From Trichuris trichiura (Eukaryota > Nematoda > Enoplea > Trichinellida > Trichuridae): a stretch of 64,000 nt of DNA. Positions 25,947 through 38,458 of this stretch are shown here, one piece after another. The stretch is taken from NCBI GenBank assembly GCA_037903355.1, contig JBAJFE010000026.1, positions 1,798,001 to 1,862,000 of the forward strand, in the 5' to 3' direction. Made by a program: the position numbers and the translations under genes. The first letter of the stretch is position 1. The number at the start of each line of letters is the position of its first letter. Below the pieces are notes generated by a model that worked only from the letters and a program-made list of their open reading frames with translations, had not been told where the DNA came from and made no database searches.

Positions 25947-27993
25947 TCAAGTCAGGCGGATAAGTAGGAAAGCAACAATCGTTGTCTTCACGGCTGCTGA
26001 TTTTGAAATGTGAACAACTTCGATTCGCCATGTTTGTTTCTCAACGATGGCAATATGGTCAACATTGTTTGCTTTGCCAGAGCTTTAGTGTGCTTCTTTT
26101 GAATAATTGCACCTGAAGACGAGGGCGTTTTGCTACGTGCACAGAATTGTCGTCCAAAGTACGCCTTAAGAGGACAAACCGCATTTTCACATTCCGTCGA
26201 TTGGAACGTTGAACTATCTTAACATATGGGCACTGCTTATAAATTACTCGTCCGTGTCCACAAGAGCAGAATGATCTGAGCGTTGACACTACCAGCACAT
26301 TGGTAGGATCGTAAAACCGTCAACGCCGTTCCCTGCGGACCAGTTGCCGACGGGCGCCTACAGCATTTTCAGGAGAAAATAAATTTTGTAACGCACACAG
26401 AAGTCGTTATCGTTCTTATGAATCCTCCGAAGCGTCAGCGACTAAAAGGGGTGCGTCAGGGCCAAAAGGTCAATTGGCACCCAAATCGAACCATATGCTT
26501 AACACGTAACGAAATGTGAATAGCAGTACACGTAAGTGCATTCAAAGCAGTATTGTACAAATAATCAAGGAACAGTGGATCCTCGCACTTGACCTTGGAA
26601 TGCACAGTTTAGTACGGTTACTACGCCGCTACAGTTCGCCGTGAACTTCGCCCTGCGTCACGTCGTGCCATCACTACGTGTAGCTATTGCCGGTGCAGCT
26701 CATTGTGGGATGATGTTACCCTGTAAAGACTTATTGAAAGGCGAGAATCCTTCAACACCACTTAGGTCATCCCAATTATGTAATAGGAACAATTAATAAG
26801 CGTCGCTAATTGAACAGAAGCTTAGCAGGTGACGAGCCGAGACTAGCGAACAAGTGACCATCCCGACCGCTCGTCTCCGGGGTGATAATGACACCGATAA
26901 TGTAGCAAAGACGCTGTGACAACTCAAGCGACTACGGTTTTTCGTGATTACGCCTATGAATAGAACAATTTGACGCAAGATTATTCATCCGTAGAAAATG
27001 AGGATCGGCAAACGTTTCGTGTCGAGATACCTCCACCTGTCTGCTAATCAACAACCAATCTTCAAATATATGCTAACTTTATCTCTTATAACTTCATTAA
27101 AAATCTTTTACGAAAGCAAATACTGATCGTGCATTTAAATGAGTTTGCGATCAAAAGTGTGCGCTTATTTTGCATAGTGCAAAAGTGTTCAAGCATATGG
27201 TAGCCCGTGTCGAATTTCGAATTCGCTTTTGTTTTTCATTTGCAATTATTTACGCCTTACCGCCGTTTCCAGGACGACCGACAAGGAATGTCAACCGTCA
27301 ATGGTTTGTGTTGGTTTGACCGCGCCGTCTGACCCGCGGAGGATGAGCATTTGGCGGCTTGACTTTTTGTTTCCGTTAAGCCTTAACGTCGACGAAAGAA
27401 AAGGTATGTTAACTCAGAGGATTTGTATAATCCGCTTCAACCAATATGACTTCTTTGTCGGCGTAGCGAATGCCGGGTCACCGTGATCGGGTCGACCCAT
27501 ACGGTCGGCATACGTCGCGCACAATAACTAACGGTCGAAATAGGAGACGATAATGGGACGGTTACCTTCGATTCGGGTACGCTTCCTGTCAGATCATCTG
27601 CAAGGCAACCCGCCGACGATTCATTATAGTACTAATCTGACTGGCTTTATTCTACACTGCAACAGGGAGGGTTTGAGTAGACCATAACGGGCCAATTAGT
27701 GGAACCAACAAAAGGCCAAACAGAAGACAAAAGGAAGAGCTGACATCACCATGCTGTTTGGCCGGTTCGCTTCCAGAAGAGAGAAGGCAAAAGGCAAACA
27801 ACGGCAAATCGTTTAACTAAAATTAGTTTATTACTTCGGATTAGTTAGCAAACCAAGTCAAACCTGTTGAGCATCATGTTTTCAATGCGCACTTCAAGGT
27901 TCGCGTATGGTACACGTAAGAGAAAGGTTTGGTTGGGTAATTCACCGTCGTAGCATCTTTTCTTCCAACTCTGTTCAACAGGTCGGTCGATCA
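25947..27993. other. Intergenic stretch without a recognisable gene
   Basis: Only short ORFs on both strands with no splice structure that I could extend. An AATAAA at 26378-26383 could serve a plus-strand transcript, but it lies almost 800 bp after the K2P stop. Confidence 0.4.
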
Positions 27994-30007
27994 TCATATC
28001 TGTAGCGCCAAGGCGAACAGAAACAGCACAAATGCCCACCGTAGGCAATGCCGTGATGATGTAGCACCGCTAGCCGATGAGAAGGTGACGACGGCTTGGT
28101 CCTCCGGAGAGAGCACTATAATACAGTTTACAGAAAGGTGGAAAGGATTAATAATTAATTTGTTGTACTTTCGTGTATTTCATAAAGTATCAGCGGCGGA
28201 CGACGTGGATGATGCCTCCACGGATCGTTCATGTCTTCTTCACCGGTATAAGGAGAGAAACCAGCGGGTAACTGCCGACCCAATTCGTAAATGGAAAGAC
28301 GAGAAGGCTGCTCCTCCTCGAGGAGATCCATAGGTGACTCCGCAGTCAGCGGAAGGCTAAGCCTTTCCTCATTCCTCGGCAATTGATTTCCATCAATAGA
28401 CCTTAAGGGGAGACCATCCACTTTATCTTCCACCGATGCGTGCCGAGGTGGAACACGCTGAGAAAGTGTATTCCATTTGCGAAGACCCTTGTAGCCAACC
28501 CGAATTTGAAACTTCATGCTCGCCGAAGCGCATAGGCCGCCAAAGCGATTGTGGACACCGTTCATAGAACCATCCGAGGTAGCTGAAAAGCACACAATTG
28601 TTTTTTCTAGCTGGTCATTAATGGGTACGCTCAATTGCTTACAGATGAAATAGTAAGTCTGTCCTGGCTCAAATTCCAACCCATTCGGAATGGGTGTGAA
28701 TTCCCTGATGACCAGCCTAATGACAGTTTCTCTGTAAGGGCTGTAGCACTGGCCGACAGGTCGCTCTTCGTCCAAAACGCAATTTTCGTATCCGTATTCA
28801 GAAACCATATAGATTATGCTGTATTCTGCCGTGTTTAGCATGACAGAGTCATTATAGAAGGGACAATGAATTTCAAGCGAATCCATCAGCTCTGCTTTTA
28901 GCGTACTGGTCCCAGGGTCGCCTGGACGAAATCTGTAAATGCATTCTTTTAAAAAGCGTCGCTCTTCGGTCACAACTACAGGTGCTATTACGCTTTAGCC
29001 TCCATGTGCAAAACTTCAGCGCGTAATAGGTGACAGAATTAGCCTAATTTGGCGTAAGTAGCCTTTCAGACCACAATAGCTGGCAAATGACTCTTTACGG
29101 TCTGGTCGCATAACACTGCCCTCCATCACTGTTAAGGTATGACGACTAAAGGCAGTCAGTTTGTCAGCGCTCCTGCTGCGTTCACTGGGGAGTGTAACGC
29201 AGTAGAGAACATACTTGGAGGACCCACCCATCGATCTGCGGCCACTTAGGCGCTTATTAGGTTCATTGTCGATCAGCCCTCACTTTAGTTACTTTGCCTT
29301 CTAGCTTAAATGTATATGGAAAAGTGGCCTGTGACGCGCATTTTCAACTTCCATGGGCACAACGCCTTTAGGTCATCGTACAACTTTACCTTAGGGTAGT
29401 CATTGATGCGAGGGGTCGTTGCTTTCCGAAGGTACGGAAGGGGTGGCAAAAGACAAAAGCGGAAGTTGGGAATGCCGCCGAGTAGCAATGTCAATTTGCT
29501 CGACCGTGGAATGCAAACATCAAGCTGTAGATAGGCGCTCTGCAAAGTTCCGGTTAACTTCCATCCATTTCCGCTCTGATGGATAGTGAATCTTAGCCAG
29601 CTCGTTCATGAGAACCAGCTCTACAACTCGTCGTACGTTAAGTCTGCATGTAACTTGAAGTTTAAAGTAATGATTGGGCGGCGTGGCCATTTGGCTCGAA
29701 AAACGGCCTTTTAATCAAGCCTATCGGCCTATCGGCAACCCGGTCAAGTGTCCTGCTTCACCGTGGGGCGGGTCGACTCCCACAATACCGTCAATTAAAG
29801 CGCAACTCCCATTAACCCTTTTTTATGAGTAAACGGTTTGCCTATGCCCAAATCCCACCTGCTGCGAACAATGGAAAAAAAGAATACCCTCTGTACTTAC
29901 AACGGGCTGCTGGAGTTCCAGTATATGCTTGGCAGCTGACGACCAAGCGCGGGGGTTGCCAGCAATAAGGAGCACAGCTCCAAAATGACCATCGAACCTT
30001 TGATCAT
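27994..30007 (-). CDS. GPI-anchored ephrin
   Basis: A membrane-tethered ligand for Eph receptor tyrosine kinases, used in cell sorting and axon guidance. Four exons (29901-30007, 28643-28932, 28244-28582, 27994-28115) join in phase to 285 residues. Residues 1 to about 24 are a signal peptide (MVILELCSLLLATPALG). The receptor-binding domain opens with the diagnostic IYWNSSSPLF and contains the four ephrin cysteines (EIHC, YENC, VGQC, GGLC), IIYMVS, and YYFISTSDGSMNG, which is created only when the 60-bp intron 28583-28642 is removed. The last exon supplies a GPI signal: small residues SSASGATSS, then a hydrophobic end LRWAFVLFLFALALQI at the stop. Without that exon the reading frame runs to a hydrophilic end at 28155. 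Intron 1 (968 bp) shows no other gene. Confidence 0.93.
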
Positions 30008-33000
30008 TCTTGGACCGATAAAGCGAAACGAACAACAAAGCCGCTCAAGGAAATATGTCCCTCCGCAAGTGACCTTCAAGAAGTGGAGGCGAATCTACTG
30101 GGAAAGACAGGTGGATGATTGGGTGGGACGGATTCGGTAATTGACCAATCAGCTTACAGCCGCAGGCCGGCAATGAAGTGACGTTGACTTGCGGTTCGAA
30201 CAGGGACAGTTTTGTACGTTACCAGCAATCAGCGTGAACGATCGTAAAAGGTAAAGGTACGACAGCATTAATTGGTCGTCACCCAGGTTGATGCGCGTAA
30301 AACAATAGGAAATGCGCAAGTGGCGGTCACAACGACGCCGACTCGTCCTGCTCGAACAAGTGGTTATTGAGCATAAGTTAGGTTTGTTGTTCTGGAAGTA
30401 TGGCGGTTAGTGCGGTAAGCAGGCCGTCATGCCGAAACCATAAAACAGAAGTTGCGTCTTCATTGGCCAACTGCGAGTGAGCATCCCTGAACAAGCTGGC
30501 AAGTGACAGGTGGCTGAATGGTTCAAAGTATGCCGAATGGTGACATACCCTTATATCGGGCAGTAAAATTGAGTTCAGCAACATAGCTGCTGCGCAAAAT
30601 GAAAAACAAGTGACCCTGAAAGCATTGACAGGTTTGCAAAGCGGAGAGTCAAATGGCTAAAGGTCATTTGCCATGCGATATCAAAACTCTCCGACTGCTA
30701 CACTGCAGATGATCATATTCATTTGCGCGCGCGCGAGTGAAGCGCTGTTTTTACGCCTAATTTGCATGACAACATTGAATTTCAATAGAAATATGGTACA
30801 CCAGCTCCGCCGCTCTGCTTTGATATATCTTTTTGGCAAATACCGGGCAATTTGCCAAGGACAAGGAAGTGAGCTTCAATTCCCCTCCATTAAATATTGG
30901 CAACTTACGGACGCCCAGGGAAACCGTTACGGAGTTTAAGGCCCAGAAAAATTTTCCCAATTTCAAGCGAAAATAGATTCCCTTGTCAATACGCGCAGAT
31001 CGACACGTGCCAACCAGTCAGAGGACAAGGACGCTTCGTTCTCATTGTCTTCAAGTTGGGAAGCGTCTCAGACGGGATTAGAATGAGTGGCCAAAATCGC
31101 GACGCTGTAGTACGGTGGTGAGCTCACACTTGGGGAGATTTTCGCTCAATCAGCACCCTTAGAAATCGGTCTGCTCAAACAGGTGCAATCCCAACTTGAC
31201 TGAGCAAATCGTATTACTTTTGCCTGACGTTGCCGGTAAAAGTAAGGAGGAAATCCAAAGTCGACCTCCTCGGTTGGTCAACTCAGTCATCCGAAAAAAT
31301 TCGCTACGTCGCTAACAAGGCAGCTCTTTTCTGCTCCAGCGAACAATCAGGTTGGCCAGCTGCCTATTGAGAGCGGTAGCTTAGTCACCCTCGCAATGGC
31401 CGCCGACATGAGAAGTAGCCCCTCCGGTGTCTTTGATTGATGGTCATATCATTGACAGACCTTTCTTCTGCCTTAGAGAGATATAGTGCTTGGCGTATGG
31501 AAATATCTCCCGCTGTATAACAAGCGAACTTTGTGTAGTATGGAAAAAATATGGTTTCTGCAATTGAAATGTACTAGGTTGTATGAACTCGAAGGCAACC
31601 ACGGCCGCTAATGCCTACGTTGAAGCCGACCATTAAGGGGCAGTTCATCCTGGGTCAGAAGGCTGATCAATAAGCGAAAACGAGGTTTTAAACTTCGTTT
31701 TCTATTTAATCCGGCTTAGGATGCCGCTTCTCTCAACGGGAAGCCTTCATCTTGTTTCACGAATAAAGAAGGAAGCAGGTGGCCAACATCCACTAGCTGA
31801 TTACAGTAACCGCTAAGCCATTCGCGTTGGCACTAATCCCAAGTCAACCAGGTGCTTTTGAATGTTCATCACGCATACGGATACTAATGACCTATGTTAC
31901 TACAAGCAGTCTGCTTCCTTTAATGAAAAGTAATTTTCAGGTTCTGACTGCTCTTAATTGCCAGATACGCTATCAGTATTAACGTTGACTTGAATAGAAA
32001 ATAGAAAATGTCATATAACGTGCACAACTGTGAAAGGCAAGGGTAACAGATCATATTTCACAGCTTGTCTTGTTGGAGCTGAAACAACGTTCATAAGAAT
32101 AGACCAGTAAAATTCTGGCAGGTTTGACTACTTTATAACACTTTGGTTCTGTCGGAAACGATCTATAGGCATACATTTCATTACACGAGTAAGGATTCGC
32201 TCAGCTTTGGATAAAGCTGCGGCCTCTCATTGTCTACGAGAGTAAGCGTTATTTGTTAGTTGCGTAACTACACCATATTCCTCATATTCGCAGAAACCTG
32301 GTATGAACTGCGAAAAATGGCAGTTTAAAAGATAAGGAGTTGTCTAGTGGTTTGCAAGCTCTTAGAATCAATTGAAACGGCGTCGCGCACCATGGTGTCC
32401 TAAGAATACAGATGGGTAGGGCATACAATGCTTTTTTCATCGGCAGCTGGCCTGCTGTGCATGCTTTAGAGGATGTTTGCCATGACTTGGGCGACACAAA
32501 GGCCCGTCGCCAAGACGAACCGCGTACGTAAACTCACGGACTGGGATAGGAATGACTCTGGGCAAACAGGTACCTTAGGTGGTCGACAGTGCTTTGTCTC
32601 AACGGCGCACCACACTGTGGTGAGCACCTGACGGTCCCGAAACCCTATGGTTAGCATGCGACGTTCAATAGAAGATGGACAAAGCAAGATGGCTTCGTTG
32701 CTCCCGCCATGTGCACAACTTCAGTTGCCATTCTTCTAAATGTCTAAACGTTACAAATCATTGGACAGTGACGTAAGTTCTCCCAGTTAAGCAAACTAGT
32801 CAGCACTAGAAAACGATAATCCATTGGGCCGTCGACTGTTGACCGCCGACTGTTGACTGTGCACATCAGCAGCACACCACTTTTTCTCAGTGTACACTTA
32901 ATCGTCTTACGCCATTTGTTATACGACACGGAACCATCAACTGAAGAGGGCGTACTGAGACAACATTAGAAGGCTGCCAATGGCAATCCTTCGCTCTTAA

Positions 33001-36000
33001 TAGCATAGCGTTAATCGCCAAGTGCCTTCTGTCAAAAGGATGGCGATGGAGGTAGGGATTAACGCAAAGGCTTCCGGATATGAAGCCGACGGCGTCACTC
33101 TATGACCTTTACGGCTGGAGAGACTCAGAATAAGTACGGCCGCCAAGCAAACATACTTCACCATGGACAATACCTATTCGGGTTGGTGTCCTTCAAAGGC
33201 TAGTAGTCGATCAGATAGCGCAGAAATTTTAAACACTCCCTGCGTACCACTGAGCTAATGCCCGAGCAAAGTCTGTAGTCAAAAATAAAAAAAGAACTAT
33301 TTTTGGAAATGAAAGTCGTATAGTTGCTCTTGAAAAAGTTCGGCAGCGATTTCGGGCGTCAGCTTAAGGAAAACCTGCTTTTGCGTTGTGGCGTGTCTTG
33401 TGTAGGTGCAAATATTCGATCTAGAACATTGCTGGGGTAGATGCTAGGAATAAGCGTCAAAAATTCCGGGCTGCCCGATCAAAAATAATTTCTCTTCTTA
33501 TTCCCAAAGGATTGTATGCATTCGTATTCATGCAGCAGCAGTTAATGTGCCGCTTTGTCAATCCCTTAACGAGATTGACTAAGAGTTGTTTGGTCTGATG
33601 GTGACGCCTCAGTTGACAAAGACGTTGCGTGATATGATGAGTCAGCAAGATGGCGACGATGTCAGAAAGCAGTTTGCTAAATGGTGATCAATAAAGATAA
33701 CCCAAAGTGACAGAAGTAAGAAAACAAACACTTAATTTCTTCCTCAGCTTGCTGCTCTGCGTGAAAATCGCAGACTAACTTTAGCATAAGCAGAGCACCT
33801 GCAAAGTGAGCGCTCTCGAGGAAAACTTGAAATGAATTCCAAAGTAATACTTTCTTTGAAAAATAACTTTTGTTTGTGAAAGTATTGCCTGGTATGGAGT
33901 CGGCGAAAGTTTGTGACAATTACAAAGGTGCCATTTTCTTCTTGAGTAGTAGGAAGACTTAACATTACTACCAAAACTAAAAATTGCAGCAAATCCCTTC
34001 GTATATAATCTTACTGATCTTGAATTAAAGCTATCGATGAAGGGGGTAAATAGCTTATGTTAGCTGAGAAATTCGCATTCCTACTTCCAAGTTGCGCAAG
34101 AAACTAATTGTAAGAAGGTTACGTAACTCAGACGACAAACTACGTACAGCTTCTCAATAGGCACTTTAGGCGTGCGCTGTTTTTGGCTCATTTTCCGTAT
34201 GCAGATGAGGCATTTAAAGAAGACGCGGCAAATTCATTTCCTGGTTCATATGGAATACATTTTTCAAAAACCGGGCCTTAAACTATGATAATTCACGTGA
34301 AAAAACTTTATTACGGAACGGTTCCCGTAATAAAGTTTTTTCATTATGAAAATATATGGTCCCGCACCAAGACACCACGTTTTCAAAAAATGATACTTCA
34401 CGTATGGTAATTCGCAGTCAATCAGTCTATTTTGGACTTCTTGTAATCAATGCTTCTCTGAACACATTTACGTCCTTGTTATTCCAATTGGACATTAATA
34501 ACAAAACTGTCAAAACATGATTGAATGCCGAAGTTGATCTTTTCCCAAAGCCTTGGTTAAGCAAAGGCTAATGACGTAAACGGGATTGACTGTGAAAACT
34601 TAATCGCAACGGAATAAATTCACAATTTTTATGCTTCAAAAGCCAAACGCGGTCTTCACTTTTCTGGCAATAAAAATTTAAGCAATATTCCTGAACTATT
34701 GATAAACACTCTTTATGGTCAACGTAAGTTTCATCGGGGACGCATAGACTGTTAAAATCGACCGGGTTCTCCCTTCTAAAAGGCACTATTCATGATCATA
34801 GAAGATCTGTCGCCTTCGTTAAAAAAGAAGCATTCAGCGGTGTGCAAAGTGAACGAATGAAACTTTACACAGCAGTCTAAACGAAGCACTTTCCGTTGAG
34901 AGGTTCGCGCATCGAAATTGCGCATTTAGGAAAAATGGAATCTTTTTTTTTCAACCTAGACATTCGCATGACCGTACAAGGGCTTTACGCGAATTATATG
35001 AGCATTCAGTAGTCACCACGTGTCGAACGGTTGTCAGATTTTTCGTTATTTCATGATTCAGGACAACTTACTTATTAATGTTAGTTACCTCATAACAGAA
35101 GCAATATTAAAAACATAAAGTTTTATAGCGGGCGCGTACGTTTCCAACATTTATATTGAAGCAATCCGTTTTACAAAAACGAATATTTGATGAGTGCAGC
35201 TTCAACATAAACACTGAAGACGAGACGAAGTGAATCGTTAAATCTTCGCCTATTAAATACTCATAATCGTTAAACAGGTTGCTTCAGTTTAGATAATGAC
35301 GACAAAATAGAGGTCGTAATAATGCTGAGAACTGCAACATACCAGTCTTTTGACAGGAAGGTAGAGAGAGCTATAAAAACCATATGCCGTGTTATCCAGC
35401 CAAATTTTGCGTGTAACAACGCTGAGATGGTTGGTAAGCCTTCCCATGATGGAATGCACTGGAATGCCAGCTCATTGCTGCTGTATGCTTGAGAATCCAT
35501 AGAGCATCGGACAATGTGAAAGGCGGTTCTGCTCTTAACGTAAGCGAAACACTTGGATAATGCTTCAGTACGTATGGGCAATCCTTTCAACACAAACCCG
35601 ATACCAGTGCATGACTATGTGTTCGCTTCACCAAAAGATGAAATCTAAATTCCAATTTGATAAGCGTAAGGATTCAGACGACGGTTAATGCAAGGTGTCT
35701 GCGAAGACGATCAATGCAAGGGGCTGTTATTCTTCAGTAATTGCGCAAGTGACATCCAGCTTACATCGTTTGCTCCAAGCATCAAATCTTTAATCGTTAA
35801 CTCCTTTGTTATAACGAGCGTCAATTTACATCTCTACTCTAAATTTTGAGTGCAAATTTAACTATCATTACACCGGAATTCACACGAAACAGAGAAAATT
35901 TTAAATTACCCAAACCTGCTAGTTTATTTATGTCAAACCTGCGTTTCATTTTCCTAACCGTACGAGTAGTCTTCCGATAACTTTCGCGCGTGAACTAGAA

Positions 36001-37288
36001 TATCAGCGCGTTGTTGGTGCGCCATTTATTAAAGATGAGACGTTTAGGTCGTGGAACACTAGTAACAATAGTGACGACAAAAGATCTTACAATAAATACG
36101 CTTTGTTCTCTTACTGCAACTTCACATTTGAAATACTATAAGTTTTCATATTATTTTAGCGCAATACAAAATTAAAATAAAAGAACAGAACTTTTGAAAC
36201 TCCCCTTGTTTAGTCTTCGACGAATGAGTTGAAGGAGTGGAAATGTGTTCCCACTGACCAAGTGGGAACACTTTTTCACTTGTACAAGTTCACCGCAACA
36301 TCAAACATGAGAATACATTGACGATCATCACAAGCAGGTCGCAAATTCGTCTATACACCTTATAATTTGACAAGGAAATATAGATATGCCCTTATAAAAG
36401 CATTAGCAGCAGTTTTTTTCCAAAACGGTTCAGCCATTGGAACTGATAATTTTGCAGCATAAATAAAGCAGTGCTCACGTACACGGCATCTCATCCTTCC
36501 CTATTATGAGCCAAATGTCGAACAGCGGGTGCTAAGATGAGACGTACAGTAGGATACACCTAGTGTTGAAGCGAAACCAGCAACTGAAAGTTAAAGATAA
36601 GCAATACGCAAAATAAACCACGTTGTTTTTACACACGTTCTGTTGGACAGTTTCTCGTATTTTAGATTTCGCAGTAGCAAGGACGTCGTTGGGAACAGCA
36701 AAGCAATATATATCTCTTTGTTGCTGCCAGAATTAGTTTTGCGAACTGAGCGGAACAGTTTCAAGTTGCATTTTAATCGCCGCCTTTCGAACAAGAAAGC
36801 AAACAAGTTGGAGAAGTGTAGATCGGCTGCCTACGCTTCAACAAACCAGAAAGAGAGCGCAGGCGTTGTCAACAAAATTGTCCATACGGCCTAAAGCGGT
36901 GACATCACTGATGCACATTTTTGGATGCACGTGACCTCGTTTACCACACTGCGTAGAAGCTGCTGCAACGTCTTTCCTCCAACTTAACGTTTTAAAAAAA
37001 GACAAGACGATGCTTCGACACTACATGACGTCAGCTTAAGCGAAAAATGAGATACATCCGTCAGATTTCATTGAGAGAAAACAGGAAAAGGAGAAAATAA
37101 ATTGCAACCAGTTTTGCTGGAGCAAGAGACCTTCGCATGAAATTAAATGAAAAGAGGTTACCAGTAAGAAAACTCTGAACAACTACTGGCTGCTGCTCAA
37201 CCTTGTCATTATAACTGACTTTTGCCTCCAGTGTAGCCAAGAATTCAGTCGCATAGACAAGTAACTGCAGACTTGTCACTTAACAGAA
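30008..37288. other. 7.3-kb stretch without a recognisable gene
   Basis: Short scattered ORFs only, none with family signatures or joinable exons. It contains one hairpin element (34285-34403) and a short (GC)n-like tract at 30727. It probably holds promoters for the flanking ephrin (-) and TIL (+) genes, but no specific sites can be named. Confidence 0.4.
34285..34403. mobile_element. Hairpin element flanked by 14-bp direct repeats
   Basis: A near-perfect hairpin (AAAAAACTTTATTACGG pairing with CCGTAATAAAGTTTTTT) is followed by a tail with ATATGGTCCCGCACCAAG. It is flanked by ATGATAATTCACGT (34285-34298) and ATGATACTTCACGT (34390-34403), which differ at one base and look like a target-site duplication. 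The same hairpin-plus-tail plan recurs elsewhere in the window. No ORF. Confidence 0.7.
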
Positions 37289-38402
37289 ATGCAGGCAGCC
37301 GTTTTACTCTTCCTGTTGACGCTCCTTTTTCTCTGTGCAGCATCATCTCAAGCGTATGGTAAAAATTTTCGCCTTTAAAATTATGAAGACTTTCTAGTAT
37401 TTTCTTTAACATAGTGAAATGTGGAAGCGGAGAATACTTTACGAGATGCGTCAAGGACTGTCCAGTTGGATGTGACAACTTGGACAACCCACCGAGATGT
37501 CGCAAAACGGGAGAATGCCGTCCAGGTTGCATGTGCCGCGAGGGTTACGTTCGCCTAGTCAGCAGTGATCCCAATTCGCCTTGTGTCAAATTCGTTGAGT
37601 GCGGCCAACAATCGTCAGGAAATCCAGGTAGGAACAGTAGCTCTCAAAATCAGCCGATCTTTTAGGGGATAGACACCGAATAGCAAAGGTAAAAAAATGT
37701 TCGTAGATATTGGACGTGGCGGACAAGGAAAATGCGCAGCTGAAGAAAGGTGGACCAATTGTAAGAGCAATTGTCCCTTGAGCTGTAACAACATGGATTA
37801 TCCACCACGTTGCAACAACGCTGGTTGCCAACCGGGCTGTGAATGCAAGTCTGGATATGTTCGTTTGGATAGCAATGATCCGTTGGCTCCTTGTGTTACG
37901 ACGGACATGTGCGTAACTGTTGAGAATTCCGGAAGAAACCAACAAGGCGGTCGCGGCTCACGGAATCGAGGAGGTATCTCTAGTTGATTGCTTCGAAAAT
38001 TTCTACATCTTACTGACAGGTTCGAATGATGTCTGCCCGGATGGATCTATGCCTGCCGGTACTTGCGAAGGTGGTCAACGCTGCAATAGCGGCTACACGT
38101 GTGACCGAGGAATGTGCTGCCGGAATCTACAAACTGATAACAGCAATAGTGGCTCCAACGGCAATCCTACATTTGGAACCATAAGTATTAATAATGATGT
38201 GCTTGTCAAGCCCGTCAAGCCTTTATAAAAACTTTCAGTCAAAGAAATAGCCGGTCAATTCTTGCCAAACGAAGGAGGAGGTCTATTTCAACCAGGACAG
38301 GGTATTGGCGGTTTGTTCAGGCCAAACGGAAATATGAGACAACAAGGACCGCCGATGAATTGGCCACCACCAGACTATCACGGTCAACACGACATGTACT
38401 AA
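37289..38402 (+). CDS. Secreted TIL-TIL-cysteine-rich protein (protease-inhibitor-like)
   Basis: Five exons (37289-37358, 37415-37627, 37707-37973, 38020-38184, 38239-38402) join in phase 1 at every border to give 292 residues. Residues 1-22 are a signal peptide (LLFLLTLLFLCAASSQA). Two trypsin-inhibitor-like (TIL) cysteine-rich domains follow, one per exon, each ending in a pattern like GCMCREGYVRL or GCECKSGYVRLDS. Exon 4 carries a third module of another type (CNSGYTCDRGMCC) that resembles nematode WR1/lustrin cysteine-rich repeats. The last exon is a Gly/Pro/Asn/Gln-rich tail (GGGLFQPGQGIGGLFRPNG). It is a likely extracellular or cuticle-associated serine-protease inhibitor. Stopping at the in-frame TAA at 38226-38228 would miss the tail, which is clearly coding. 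A polyA signal lies 50 bp after the stop. Confidence 0.9.
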
Positions 38403-38452
38403 ACGGTTAGGTTTCCATTCGCGAAAATACTGTACGTAGTCAGAAAGTTTTC

Positions 38453-38458
38453 AATAAA
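38453..38458 (+). terminator. AATAAA polyadenylation signal of the TIL gene
   Basis: Canonical AATAAA about 50 bp past the stop codon of the TIL-domain gene, on the same strand. Confidence 0.7.

Noticed and set aside
28155..28973. A single 272-codon ORF taken as the whole ephrin exon
   Set aside because: It reads through a 60-bp intron (28583-28642) and past the donor at 28243. Splicing restores the ephrin FISTSDGSMNG motif and adds the GPI signal.
33195..33275. tRNA-like A box on the minus strand (TTAGCTCAGTGGTA)
   Set aside because: No matching B box (GGTTCGANTCC) or closing acceptor stem within 60-90 bases. At most a tRNA remnant.
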